Below are positions 24,222-34,400 of a DNA stretch of 64,000 bases, piece by piece. Within the stretch, counting starts at the first letter, position 1. Each line of letters opens with the position of its first letter. The notes below the pieces were generated by a model. It worked only from the letters and a program-made list of their open reading frames with translations. It was not told where the DNA came from and did not search any database. The position numbers and the translations under genes are program-made. Source of the stretch: Gammaproteobacteria bacterium HGW-Gammaproteobacteria-13 (GTDB lineage: Bacteria > Pseudomonadota > Gammaproteobacteria > Pseudomonadales > Pseudomonadaceae); the NCBI GenBank assembly GCA_002840155.1, contig PGZH01000004.1, positions 124,001 through 188,000 on the forward strand, written 5' to 3'.

Positions 24222-25058
24222 TCAGGCCTGGGTGCGGCGAGAGGCGGGTAGCAGCTTGGCAACGCTGGGTTGGCCCTTTTTGCTCTCTTGGCCAAAGGCG
24301 GCGTTGTAGGTGGCGATCACTTCGCCGGCGATGGATATGGCAATTTCTACCGGCAACTTGCCTTTGATCTCGGCCAGGCCCATGGGGCAGCGCATGCGCG
24401 TTACTACCGCTGGGTCGAAGCCGCGGTCACGCAGGCGGTGTTCGAACTTGGCGCGTTTGGTCTGCGAGCCGATCAAGCCGTAGTAGGCAAAATCGTTGCG
24501 TTTGAGGATTTCTGCAGTCAGCTCCAGGTCGAGCTGGTGGTTGTGGGTCATGACGATAAAGTAGCTGCCGGCGGGCATGCGCTCGATCTCGTCGATCACC
24601 TCGTCATTCACCACTTTCTCGACCCCAGCCGGAATCTGTTCAGGAAACTCGTTGTCCCGCGAATCGATCCAGCGCACCTTGCATGGCAGGCTGGCGAGCA
24701 GTGGCACCAGGGCGCGGCCGACATGGCCGGCGCCGAATACAGCGATCTGCGCCTGGGGTTGGCCCATCGGTTCAAACAGCAGCACGGTGGCGCCGCCGCA
24801 GCATTGGCCGAGGCTGGCGCCGAGGCTGAAGCGCTCCAGGCGGGTGTCCTGGCTGTGTGAGGTGAGCATTTCGCGGGCCAGCTCCATCGCCTTGAATTCC
24901 AGGTGACCGCCACCGATGGTCTCGAAGATGCGGTCAGCGGTGACCACCATTTTCGAGCCAGCATTGCGCGGGGTTGAGCCGCGCTCTTCGATGATGGTCA
25001 CCAGCACGCAAGGCTGACCTTGCTGCTGCAGTTCGGCGAGGGCGCTGATCCAGCTCAT
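24222..25058 (-). CDS. xdhC: Xanthine dehydrogenase accessory protein XdhC
   Basis: From ATG 25058 the protein is 278 residues and starts MSWISALAELQQQGQPCVLV, like other XdhC proteins; GGAGG stands 8 bp upstream. An in-frame GTG at 25196 would add 46 Thr/Ser-rich residues without a ribosome-binding site, so I left it out. The N-terminal XdhC/CoxI domain carries ERGSTPRNAG and LGQCCGG. The C-terminal Rossmann fold has VFGAGHVG. XdhC binds molybdenum cofactor and helps insert its sulfurated form into XdhB. The 183-bp gap to xdhB holds no other gene. Confidence 0.92.
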   Translation of the reverse strand: MSWISALAELQQQGQPCVLVTIIEERGSTPRNAGSKMVVTADRIFETIGGGHLEFKAMELAREMLTSHSQDTRLERFSLGASLGQCCGGATVLLFEPMGQPQAQIAVFGAGHVGRALVPLLASLPCKVRWIDSRDNEFPEQIPAGVEKVVNDEVIDEIERMPAGSYFIVMTHNHQLDLELTAEILKRNDFAYYGLIGSQTKRAKFEHRLRDRGFDPAVVTRMRCPMGLAEIKGKLPVEIAISIAGEVIATYNAAFGQESKKGQPSVAKLLPASRRTQA

Positions 25059-25241
25059 TTGCTCAGCCTCCAGGTAGGTGGCAGTTGTCCGGGGCGCGGT
25101 AAGCGCCAGTTGCTCGGCGACGGATCCAGTATCGGTACTGGAATCGGTCGTGGTGTTTGCGGTTTCGTTTCGGTGTGTTTTGTCATTGTTGTACACCTGT
25201 TTATGCAGCGCCTGGGTGGAAGGCCACCCAGGCGGATTGCG

Positions 25242-27638
25242 TTACGCCGGTTGCGCTTCTACGGTGGCTGCCGACTTGGCGGGTTGCTGGAGTTTCTTCA
25301 TCTGCTCCACGCCCCAAAGCACGCGCTCAGGGGTTGCCGGGGCGTCGATGTTCGGCTGTACGCGGTAGTCAGCCAGGCTGGCCACGGCATCCTTGATTGC
25401 ACACCACACGGCGATGCCGAGCATAAACGGCGGCTCACCGACGGCCTTGGAATGGAACACGGTGTCTTCCGGGTTCTTGCGGTTTTCCACCAGGTTGACG
25501 CGCAGGTCCAGCGGCATATCGGCGATGGCGGGGATCTTGTAGCTGGCCGGGCCGTTGGTCATCAGCTTGCCTTTGCCATTCCACACCAGCTCTTCCATGG
25601 TCAGCCAACCCATGCCCTGAACGAACGCGCCTTCGACCTGGCCGATGTCCAGCGCCGGGTTCAGTGAGGCGCCTACGTCATGCAGGATGTCGGTGCGCAG
25701 CATCTTGTACTCACCGGTCAGGGTATCGACTATCACTTCCGAACAGGCTGCGCCGTAGGCGAAGTAGTAGAAGGGACGGCCGGCAGCCTTGTCACGGTCA
25801 TAGAAAATCTTCGGCGTGCGATAGAAACCGGTGCTGGAGAGCGACACCTGGCCGAAGTAGGCCTTCTGGATCACTTCCTCGAAGCTCAGGAACAGATCGC
25901 GCACGCGCACTTGGCTATTGCGGAATTCGACGTCTTCCGGGGTGACCTTGTATTCGCGCACGAGGAAGTCGACCAGGCGCTGCTTGAGCGTTTCGGCGGC
26001 GTTCTGTGCAGCTTTGCCGTTAAGGTCGGCACCGCTGGAGGCGGCAGTCGGCGAGGTGTTTGGCACCTTGTCGGTGTTGGTGGCGGTGATCTGGATACGC
26101 GAGATATCCACTTGCAGCACTTCGGCGACGATTTGCGCGACCTTGGTGTTGAGGCCCTGGCCCATCTCGGTGCCGCCGTGGTTCAGGTGGATCGAACCGT
26201 CGGTGTAGATATGGATCAGCGCGCCGGCCTGGTTGAGGAAGGTGGCGGTAAAGCTGATACCGAATTTCACCGGGGTCAGCGCCAGGCCTTTCTTCAGCAC
26301 GGGGCTCTTGGCGTTAAATGCGCGTATTTCTTCGCGGCGCTTGGCGTAGTCACTGCTGGCTTCCAGTTCGGCGGTCATCTCGTGGATAACGTTGTGCTCG
26401 ACGGTCTGGTGGTAGTGGGTGACGTTGCGCTCGGTCTTGCCGTAGTAGTTGGTCTTGCGCACTTCCAGCGGGTCTTTGCCCAGGCTGCGGGCGACCGCGT
26501 CCATGATCTCCTCGATGGCGACCATGCCCTGCGGGCCGCCGAAACCGCGGTAGGCGGTGTTCGACGCGGTGTTGGTCTTGCAGCGGTGGCCATTGATGGT
26601 GGCGTTGCCGAGGAAGTAGGCGTTATCCGAGTGGAACATCGCGCGGTCGACGATCGAGCCCGACAGATCCGGCGAGTAGCCGCAGTTGCCGGCGAGTTCA
26701 ATCTCGATGCCATGCAGCAGGCCGTTGTCATCGAAGCCGACGTCGTATTCAACGTAGAACGGATGGCGCTTGCCGGTCATCTGCATGTCTTCAACGCGCG
26801 GCAGGCGCATCTTGGTCGGCCGGCCGGTAAGGTGCGCGATCACCGCGCACAGGCACGCCGGGCCTGCGGCCTGGGTTTCCTTGCCGCCGAAACCGCCACC
26901 CATGCGGCGCATGTCGATCACAATCTTGTGCATCGGCACACCGAGCACTTCGGCCACCAGCTTCTGTACCTCGGTGGCGTTCTGCGTCGAGGTGTAGACG
27001 ATCATGCCGCCGTCTTCGCTCGGCATCACCGAGGAAATCTGCGTCTCCAGGTAGAAGTGTTCCTGGCCGCCGATATGCAGGCTGCCTTGCAGGCGGCGCG
27101 GCGCAGTGGCCAGCTCGGCGGCGGAGTTGCCGATCTTGTGCTGATGGCTGTCGAGGACGAAATGCTTCTTGCGCAGCGCATCGACCACATCCAGTACCGG
27201 CTCAAGGTCTTCGTATTCGATGATCGCAGCCATGGCCGCCTTGCGGGCGGTTTCCAGGCTGTCGGCGCCGACGGCGATCACCACCTGGCCAACGTATTCG
27301 ACCTTGCCGTCTGCCAGCAGCGGGTCACCGGCGACTACTGGACCGATGTCTAACTGGCCGGGTACATCCTTGCTGGTAATCGCAATGGCCACGCCAGGAA
27401 TGGTGTAGCAGGGCGCTGTATCGATGCTGACGATGCGCGCATGGGCGCGGTCGCTCATACGGGCATAGACGTGCAGCTGGTTGGGGAATTCCAGGCGGTC
27501 GTCGACGTAGATGGCTTCGCCGGAGACGTGCTTGTCTGCGCTTTCATGTTTGACGCTCTTGCCGACGCCGGTGGTGATGTCGGCGCGGAACAGTTCGGCC
27601 AGTTCGGCCTGGCTTTTAACTACATGATGATTAGACAT
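25242..27638 (-). CDS. xdhB: Xanthine dehydrogenase, molybdopterin-binding subunit
   Basis: The 798-residue large subunit oxidises hypoxanthine and xanthine to urate. It contains MGGGFGGKE, NTAYRGFGGPQG, GGTEMGQGLNTK and KAVGEPP with the active-site glutamate (E735). The aldehyde-oxidase a/b hammerhead domain begins near residue 30. Its start overlaps the xdhA stop by 8 bp. XdhB works as a heterotetramer with XdhA. The cofactor depends on moaA and other moa genes elsewhere. Confidence 0.96.
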   Translation of the reverse strand: MSNHHVVKSQAELAELFRADITTGVGKSVKHESADKHVSGEAIYVDDRLEFPNQLHVYARMSDRAHARIVSIDTAPCYTIPGVAIAITSKDVPGQLDIGPVVAGDPLLADGKVEYVGQVVIAVGADSLETARKAAMAAIIEYEDLEPVLDVVDALRKKHFVLDSHQHKIGNSAAELATAPRRLQGSLHIGGQEHFYLETQISSVMPSEDGGMIVYTSTQNATEVQKLVAEVLGVPMHKIVIDMRRMGGGFGGKETQAAGPACLCAVIAHLTGRPTKMRLPRVEDMQMTGKRHPFYVEYDVGFDDNGLLHGIEIELAGNCGYSPDLSGSIVDRAMFHSDNAYFLGNATINGHRCKTNTASNTAYRGFGGPQGMVAIEEIMDAVARSLGKDPLEVRKTNYYGKTERNVTHYHQTVEHNVIHEMTAELEASSDYAKRREEIRAFNAKSPVLKKGLALTPVKFGISFTATFLNQAGALIHIYTDGSIHLNHGGTEMGQGLNTKVAQIVAEVLQVDISRIQITATNTDKVPNTSPTAASSGADLNGKAAQNAAETLKQRLVDFLVREYKVTPEDVEFRNSQVRVRDLFLSFEEVIQKAYFGQVSLSSTGFYRTPKIFYDRDKAAGRPFYYFAYGAACSEVIVDTLTGEYKMLRTDILHDVGASLNPALDIGQVEGAFVQGMGWLTMEELVWNGKGKLMTNGPASYKIPAIADMPLDLRVNLVENRKNPEDTVFHSKAVGEPPFMLGIAVWCAIKDAVASLADYRVQPNIDAPATPERVLWGVEQMKKLQQPAKSAATVEAQPA

Positions 27639-29070
27639 ACGCGGTCACCCGGGTTTCGACTTCGGGAGCTTGCAGCTCGAGGAAGAATTTACGCAGCAGA
27701 TTCTGTGCAGTGAGCAGGCGGTACTCCTTGCTGGCACGGAAGTCGCTGAGCGGGGTGAAATCCTCGGCCAGCGCAGCGCAGGCGCGTTCGATCACGCCTG
27801 GATACCAGGCTGAACCCTGCAGCGCAGCTTCACAGGCAGCGGCGCGTTTCGGGATGGCAGCCATACCGCCGAAGGCGATGCGTGCGCTCTGCACTACGCC
27901 ATCTTCAACCACCAGGTTGAAGGCGGCGCAGACGGCGGAAATATCATCGTCCAGACGCTTGGACACCTTGTAGGCGCGGAACGCCTGATTGGCCTGATGG
28001 CGCGGCACGATGATCTTCTCGATAAATTCGGCTTCCTGGCGCGCAGTCACCTTGTAATCGAGGAAGTAATCTTCAAGCGGCAGAATGCGGCTGGTGTTGC
28101 CTTTACGCAGCACGATCTGCGCGCCAAGGGCGATCAGCAGCGGCGGGGCGTCGCCAATCGGCGAGGCGTTGCCGATATTGCCGCCCAGGGTGCCCTGATT
28201 GCGGATCTGCAGGGAGGCGAAGCGGTGCAGCAACTCGCCGAAGTCCGGGTAGTCTTGGGCCAGGGCTGCGTAGCAATCTGAGAGAGCTGTGGCCGCGCCG
28301 ATTTCGATGCTCTCGGCGGTCACTTCGACGCGCTTCATCGCTTCGATATGGCCAACGTAGATCATCACCGGCAATTCGCGGTGGAACTGGGTGACTTCCA
28401 GCGCCAGGTCGGTGCCGCCAGCGAGCAGGCGTGCTTCCGGGTTGGCTGCGTAGATATCGGCCAGGTCAGCCACAGTCAGCGGCAACAGGCAGCGTTTGTC
28501 GCCGCTGTTGAGCTCTGCGGTGTCCTGCGGGGCGATGGCTTTTAATTGCGCGACGGTTTGCGCTTCGTCTGCGTCGAACTGGTCCGGCTGCTTCTGGCAG
28601 CAGGCCTGTTCGGCGGCATCGATGATCGGGCGGTAGCCGGTGCAGCGGCAGAGGTTGCCGGCCAGGGCTTCCATGGTGTCAGCCTTGTCGAAACCGTTAC
28701 TGTTCTTCTGCAAGGCGAACAGCGACATAACGAAACCAGGTGTACAGAAGCCGCATTGCGAACCGTGGCAGTCGACCATGGCCTGCTGCACGCTGTGCAG
28801 TTGGCCCTGGTGCTTGAGGTCTTCAACCGTGATCAGCTGTTTTCCGTGCAGGCTGGAAACGAAGGTCAGGCAGGAGTTGAGGGTGCGATAACGCACGCGC
28901 TCGCCATCCAGCTCACCGACTACCACGGTGCAGGCACCGCAATCGCCAGAGGCGCAGCCTTCTTTGGTTCCGGATTTGCCGAGATGCTCACGCAGGTAAT
29001 TGAGCACGGTGACGTTTGGGTCCAGGGCATGCTCAGTACGCAGCTCCCGGTTGAGTAAAAACTGGATCAA
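27631..29070 (-). CDS. xdhA: Xanthine dehydrogenase, FeS/FAD subunit
   Basis: The 479-residue small subunit has an N-terminal [2Fe-2S] domain (GCASGDCGACT), a second cluster domain (GSQCGFCTPGF and LCRCTGY), and a FAD domain (LLAGGTDLAL). A CO-dehydrogenase flavoprotein C-terminal domain follows. It passes electrons from the molybdenum site to NAD+. It is the first gene of xdhABC-guaD. Two adjacent TGAC-N6-GTCA palindromes lie 110-146 bp upstream, and no TTGTATACAA copy is seen there. Confidence 0.96.
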   Translation of the reverse strand: MIQFLLNRELRTEHALDPNVTVLNYLREHLGKSGTKEGCASGDCGACTVVVGELDGERVRYRTLNSCLTFVSSLHGKQLITVEDLKHQGQLHSVQQAMVDCHGSQCGFCTPGFVMSLFALQKNSNGFDKADTMEALAGNLCRCTGYRPIIDAAEQACCQKQPDQFDADEAQTVAQLKAIAPQDTAELNSGDKRCLLPLTVADLADIYAANPEARLLAGGTDLALEVTQFHRELPVMIYVGHIEAMKRVEVTAESIEIGAATALSDCYAALAQDYPDFGELLHRFASLQIRNQGTLGGNIGNASPIGDAPPLLIALGAQIVLRKGNTSRILPLEDYFLDYKVTARQEAEFIEKIIVPRHQANQAFRAYKVSKRLDDDISAVCAAFNLVVEDGVVQSARIAFGGMAAIPKRAAACEAALQGSAWYPGVIERACAALAEDFTPLSDFRASKEYRLLTAQNLLRKFFLELQAPEVETRVTAYV

Positions 29071-29179
29071 GGACGACCTCCAGGCACTTTATTGTTCTCG
29101 TATCAGGCTCTGCTGAAACGCTGCACACAACGGCGCAGCGTTTCCACACGGCTTGGCATGAGGCGAATCTAGAGTTTTC

Positions 29180-29193
29180 TGACTTTAGGGTCA
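29180..29193. promoter_or_regulatory. TGAC-N6-GTCA site 1 upstream of xdhA
   Basis: TGACTTTAGGGTCA matches the proposed TetR palindrome. The 306-bp gene-free stretch 29071-29376 contains this site, its neighbour and the alkB terminator. Confidence 0.58.
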
Positions 29194-29202
29194 ACAAATA
29201 TT

Positions 29203-29216
29203 TGACTCTTTGGTCA
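29203..29216. promoter_or_regulatory. TGAC-N6-GTCA site 2 upstream of xdhA
   Basis: TGACTCTTTGGTCA lies 23 bp centre-to-centre from site 1, about two helical turns. That suggests two dimers on one face of the DNA. Confidence 0.58.
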
Positions 29217-29323
29217 GGCGATTGTCATACGATTCAGTTATGAGCGCGAAAAGCCCTGTATTCCGGTTAAACGCTAGCCGCTTTTATGCCAAGCAAGGTG
29301 GTGCAGAAAAAAGGGCAGGGCAT

Positions 29324-29359
29324 AAAAAACGCCAAGGGTGAGGGCCCTTGGCGTTTTTT
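29324..29359. terminator. Intrinsic terminator after alkB (symmetrical)
   Basis: AAAAAACGCCAAGGG (29324-29338) pairs with CCCTTGGCGTTTTTT (29345-29359). Confidence 0.9.
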
Positions 29360-29376
29360 ATTTGCGGTGATTGCGC

Positions 29377-30516
29377 TTAAGAGTGGGTCAGCTGCGAATC
29401 AGTCAGTTGGTGTTCTTCACCGGCGTAATAAGCACGTACCCGAGGGTCCATCACCGCGCGCCACAGCGGCGGAAACAGGGCCAGGACGATCATCCCGGCA
29501 TAGCCGTTGGGCAATTGCGGGCTGTCGTCGAAATGGCGCAGCACCTGGTAGCGGCGTTTGGCATAGGCGTGGTGATCGGAATGGCGCTGCAGATGGAAGA
29601 GAAACAGGTTGGTCAGGAGGAAGTTGCTGTTCCATGAATGCGTCGGATTGGTGCGCTCGTAGCGGCCGTTCTCCAGCTTACGCCGGTGCAGGCCGTAGTG
29701 CTCCACGTAGTTGACGATTTCCAGCAGGGTAAAGGCAACCACCGACTGCGCGACAAAGAACAGCGCGCCGAGCCAGCCGAAGGCCAGGCTGAAGCCCAGC
29801 AGAAACAGCGCACTGATTGCGTACCAGCCAATCAGCTCATTGCGCCAGTGCAGCGTGGGCAGGCTCTTGCGCTTCAGGCGTTCGGCTTCAAGCTTCCAGG
29901 CATTGAGGAAGTTGTGCACATAGGCGTGCGGCAGGAAGGCATACAGGCTCTGGCCGTAGCGCGAAGAACTGGCGTCTTCCGGAGTTGATACGTGGACATG
30001 GTGACCGCGTACATGCTCAATCTTGAAACCGCCGTAGCACACGGCTGCCAGCAACAAGCCACCTGCGTTCTGCTCCAGCTGTGGGTCCTTGTGGATAAAC
30101 TCATGGGCCACGGTAATGCCGATGGCGCCGGTGACCGTGCCGACCGATAGCACCCAGCCGAGCTGACCAATCCAGCTCCAGGCCTCATGGTTGACGAATA
30201 CCCAGCCGGACCAGCCGAGCATGCTAAGCAAAGCCGGCACGGTGATTAGGCTGAGCAGGCGGTAGTAACCCTGTTGCTCCATTTGCGGCACTTGCACCGC
30301 CTCGTCGGGGTTGGCTGGGTCGCGGCCAACAATAAAATCCAGCAACGGGATAACGCCGAACACCACCAGCACCACCAGCCAGGGCCAGGCGTTGGCGTAT
30401 TGGCTATTTAACGACCAGTAATAGCTCAATGGGATGCCTAATACAGGGATCAACCAGAACCAGTAGCCGATGCTTTTAATCACAAGCATCCAGTTGGAGG
30501 GCAGGCGTTCGAACAT
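29377..30516 (-). CDS. alkB: Alkane 1-monooxygenase (AlkB type)
   Basis: From ATG 30516 the protein is 379 residues (MFERLPSNWMLVIK), with GGAG 5 bp upstream. It is an integral membrane non-haem di-iron hydroxylase with the histidine boxes HEFIH (138-142), EHVRGHHVH (167-175) and LQRHSDHHAYAKRRYQ near the C-terminus. NYVEHYGLHRR is also present. It oxidises medium to long n-alkanes to 1-alkanols using rubredoxin, which is not encoded nearby. It is divergent from a GntR gene, as alkB2 is in P. aeruginosa (PA1525/PA1526 as I recall). Confidence 0.95.
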   Translation of the reverse strand: MFERLPSNWMLVIKSIGYWFWLIPVLGIPLSYYWSLNSQYANAWPWLVVLVVFGVIPLLDFIVGRDPANPDEAVQVPQMEQQGYYRLLSLITVPALLSMLGWSGWVFVNHEAWSWIGQLGWVLSVGTVTGAIGITVAHEFIHKDPQLEQNAGGLLLAAVCYGGFKIEHVRGHHVHVSTPEDASSSRYGQSLYAFLPHAYVHNFLNAWKLEAERLKRKSLPTLHWRNELIGWYAISALFLLGFSLAFGWLGALFFVAQSVVAFTLLEIVNYVEHYGLHRRKLENGRYERTNPTHSWNSNFLLTNLFLFHLQRHSDHHAYAKRRYQVLRHFDDSPQLPNGYAGMIVLALFPPLWRAVMDPRVRAYYAGEEHQLTDSQLTHS

Positions 30517-30753
30517 GGTGGCTCCGTACTTATTATTGTTGGAGTAGGGTGTTGGTTGGATTGTAGGACAATCTGTGTTGCTGCCCATCCCCTGGCAGCC
30601 CACCTTTTGGTTTGAAAGCAGAGCGCTGGTGGCCTTGGCCCGGTAACACCCTGTGTTACACTCGCGCCGGCGTTCAACCGCTCAGGCCAAGCCTGGCGCG
30701 GGTTTAGCCGCTTTAAGCCCCTCCAATAGGTCAGATAGAGCCTAAGGATCATC

Positions 30754-31413
30754 ATGACGTTCAAGGCACCGGATAGCCTCGCTGAGCAGATCGCCCATCA
30801 CCTTGCCGAACGCATCATTCGTGGTGAGTTGAAGGCGCGTGAGCGAATTCAGGAACAGAAAGTCACCCAGGCGCTGAATGTCAGCCGGGGTTCTGTGCGT
30901 GAAGCACTGCTGATTCTTGAGCGCCGCCACCTGATCGTGATCCCGCCGCGTCGCGGAGCCCAGGTCGCGGAGCTGACGCCGCATAACGTCAAGAGCCTGT
31001 ACGCCCTGGTGATGGAGCTGTACATCCTGCTGGGCAAGGCGGTGGCGGATAGCTGGCAGGTCGAGGCCGATCTCGGGCCGTTCCTGGTGATTCAACAGCG
31101 CCTGCAGGACAGCCTGCAGCGCGAAGATATCAACGCTTTTGTCGAGAGCAGCTTCGACATCATGCGAGCTGCCTTCCCGTTCTCCAATAATCCCTATCTG
31201 CAGGAAACCGTGGAGAACCTGCTGCCGGCCATCAGCCGTACCTATCACTTGGCGCTGGAACGGCGCAAAGGCGAGATGGGCCAGTTCCTCAATACCTTTG
31301 CCGCCTTGCTGCAGGCGATCATCGCTCGCGATCACCAGGCCATTCGCGAGGTATTGCTGGGTTACGGTGAGCACAATTGCCAGCTGGTGCTGGCCGCACT
31401 GGCCGACGCTTAA
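30754..31413 (+). CDS. GntR family regulator with FCD-type domain
   Basis: The 219-residue protein has a winged HTH (RIQEQKVTQALNVSRGSVREALLILERRHLI) and an all-helical FCD-like C-terminal domain. The start has AAGGATC upstream. It is divergent from alkB, so alkB is a possible target, although no palindrome of the TTGTATACAA type lies in the 237-bp gap. It ends only 12 bp before smc in the same orientation and is probably co-transcribed with it. The effector is unknown. Confidence 0.83.
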   Translation: MTFKAPDSLAEQIAHHLAERIIRGELKARERIQEQKVTQALNVSRGSVREALLILERRHLIVIPPRRGAQVAELTPHNVKSLYALVMELYILLGKAVADSWQVEADLGPFLVIQQRLQDSLQREDINAFVESSFDIMRAAFPFSNNPYLQETVENLLPAISRTYHLALERRKGEMGQFLNTFAALLQAIIARDHQAIREVLLGYGEHNCQLVLAALADA

Positions 31414-31425
31414 GGAAGGCTGTCT

Positions 31426-34400
31426 ATGCGGCTCAAGTGCATCAAACTGGCCGGTTTCAAGTCATTCGTTGATCCGACCACGGTGACCTTCCCCAGTAAT
31501 ATGGCGGCAGTGGTCGGGCCCAACGGCTGCGGTAAGTCGAACATCATCGACGCCGTGCGCTGGGTGATGGGCGAGAGTTCGGCGAAGAACCTCCGTGGCG
31601 AGTCGATGACCGACGTCATCTTCAACGGCTCCAATACCCGCAAACCGGTGACCCAGGCGTCCATCGAGCTGATCTTCGACAACTCCGACGGCACCCTGAC
31701 GGGTGAATACGCCGGCTATAACGAAATCTCGATCCGCCGCCGGGTCACCCGCGACAGCCAGAACACCTATTTCCTCAACGGCACCAAGTGCCGCCGCCGC
31801 GACATTACCGATATCTTCCTTGGCACCGGCCTGGGCCCGCGCAGCTACTCGATTATCGAGCAGGGCATGATTAGCAAGCTGATCGAAGCCAAGCCGGAAG
31901 ACCTGCGCAACTTTATTGAAGAAGCCGCCGGCATCTCCAAGTACAAGGAGCGCCGCCGCGAGACCGAGAACCGCATCCGCCGCACCCATGAAAACCTGGC
32001 GCGCCTGACCGACCTGCGTGAAGAGCTGGAGCGTCAGCTCGACCGCCTGCACCGTCAGGCCCAGTCGGCGGAGAAATATCAGGAATACAAGGCCGAGGAG
32101 CGTCAGCTCAAAGCCCAGCTCACCGCCCTGCGTTGGCAGGCGCTGAACGAGCAGGTAGGTAGCCGCGAGGCGGTGATCAGCAACCAGGAAGTCAGCTTCG
32201 AAGCCCTGGTGGCCGAGCAGCGTAATGCCGATGCGAGCATCGAACGCCTGCGCGATGGCCACCATGAGCTGAGCGAGCGTTTCAACCTGGTGCAAGGCCG
32301 CTTCTATTCGGTGGGTGGCGATATCGCCCGTATCGAGCAGAGCATCCAGCACGGCCAGCAGCGCCTGCGTCAGTTGCAGGATGACCTCAACGAAGCCGAA
32401 CGCGCGCGCCTGGAAACCGAATCGCACCTGGGTCACGACCGCACGCTGCTGGCGACTCTGGGCGAAGAGCTGGCCATGCTCGAACCCGAGCAGGAGATGA
32501 CTGCAGTGGCGGCCGAAGAATCCGCCGCCGGGCTGGAAGAGTCCGAAACAGCCATGCATGGCTGGCAGGAACAGTGGGACAGCTTTAACCAGCGCAGCGC
32601 CGAGCCGCGGCGTCAGGCCGAAGTGCAGCAATCACGCATCGCCCAGCTGGAGCAGAGCCTGGAACGCCTGGCCGAGCGTCAGCGCCGTCTCACCGATGAG
32701 CTGCAGCAACTGGCGGCCGACCCGGAAGATGCGGCGATTATCGAACTGAGCGAGCAGATCGCCGCCGGCGAAATCAGCCTGGAAGACCTGCAGCTGGAAG
32801 AAGAACAGCAGGCCGAGCGCCTGCAGCAGCTGCGCAATGATCTGCAGCATAGCGGTCAGGCCCAGCAACAGGCGCAAGGTGAATTGCAGCGCCTAAATGG
32901 CCGCTTGGCTTCGTTGGAAGCGCTGCAGCAAGCGGCGCTTGATCCGGGCAAAGGTGCCGGTGAATGGCTGCGCGAGCAGCAGTTGAGCGAGCTCCCACGT
33001 CTGGCTGAAGGCCTGCGCGTTGAGGCCGGTTGGGAGCTGGCGGTGGAAACCGTGCTCGGCGCCGATCTGCAGGCCGTGCTGCTGGATGACTTCCAGGGGC
33101 TGGATTTTGCCGGTCTGACCCAGGGCGATCTACGCCTGGCCAGCCCGAACAAGGGCGGCGCGCGGGTTATTGGCAGCCTGCTGGATAAGGTTGAGGCTAG
33201 CGTCGATCTGGCACCCTGGCTGGGCAAGGTCAAACCGGTGCAGAGTCTGGATGAAGCACTTGCCGCACGCTTGAGCCTGGCCGAAGGCGAAAGCCTGATC
33301 AGCCGTGATGGTTACTGGGTGGGTCGGCACTTTTTGCGGGTGCGCCGCGCCAGTGAAGCGGAAAGCGGTGTGCTGGCCCGTGGCCAGGAGATCGAGCGGC
33401 TAAGCCTGGAGCGTGATGAACGCGAAGCTGCATTGGCCGTGCTGGATGAGCGCTTGACCCATCTGCGCGAAAACCAGCGCGCCCAGGAAGAACAGCGCGA
33501 GCAGCAGCGCCGCCAGGCCCAAGATCTGGCCCGTCGTCTCGGCGAGCTGAAAGCCCAGCTGTCTGCCGGGCAAGCCAAGGTCGAGCAGCTGATATTGCGC
33601 CGTACCCGCTTGGACAGCGAACTGCTGGAGCTGGGCGAGCAGCGCGAAATTGAACACGAGCAACTGGGTGAGTCACGTCTGCAACTGCAGGACGCCCTGG
33701 ATGCCATGGCGACCGACAACGAGCAGCGCGAAAGCCTGCTGGCTCGCCGCGACAGCTTGCGCGAACGCCTCGATCGCGTGCGCCAGGAAGCCCGCCAGCA
33801 CAAAGATCACGCCCATCAACTGGCCGTGCGCCTGGGTTCGTTGAAAGCCCAATATGACTCCACTCGCCAGGCCCTGGAACGCCTGGAGCTGCAGGCCGAG
33901 CGTCTGCACGAGAAACGTGAGCAACTCAACCTCAATCTGGAGGAGGGCGAAGCACCGCTGGAAGAGCTGCGCCTGAAGCTCGAAGAGCAGCTCGATAAGC
34001 GCATGGCGGTGGAGGACGAACTCAAGCTGGCGCGTCTGGCCCTGGAAGATGCCGACCGCGAGCTGCGCGATGCAGAAAAACGCCGCACCCAGGCCGAGCA
34101 GCAGTCGCAGTTACTGCGTAGCCAGCTGGAGCAGCAGCGTATGGATTGGCAATCGCTGACCGTGCGGCGCAAGGCGCTGCAGGATCAGTTGTTGGAAGAC
34201 AATTACGACCTGCATGGCGTGCTGGCGACTTTGCCAGCTGAAGCCAGCGAGAAAGCCTGGGAAGAAGAGCTGGAGCGCCTGGCTGCACGTATCCAGCGCC
34301 TCGGGCCCATCAACTTGGCGGCCATCGACGAATACCAGCAGCAATCCGAACGTAAGCGTTACCTGGATGCGCAGAACGCCGACCTGGTGGAGGCGCTGGA

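Noticed and set aside
25059-25196. A 46-residue N-terminal extension of XdhC
   Set aside because: The extension is Thr/Ser-rich, begins with GTG without a ribosome-binding site, and other XdhC proteins start at the internal ATG with GGAGG upstream.
25189-25198. TTGTACACCT as another GntR-type operator before xdhC
   Set aside because: It matches only seven of ten positions and lies inside the xdhABC-guaD operon, so it is too weak to list as a site.
25680-27353. A 557-codon open frame on the + strand
   Set aside because: It lies entirely antisense to xdhB, has no recognisable domain and a composition typical of a mirrored high-GC gene.
31462-32631. A 389-codon open frame antisense to smc
   Set aside because: SMC is intact across the whole region with Walker and signature motifs; the antisense frame reflects coiled-coil codon bias.
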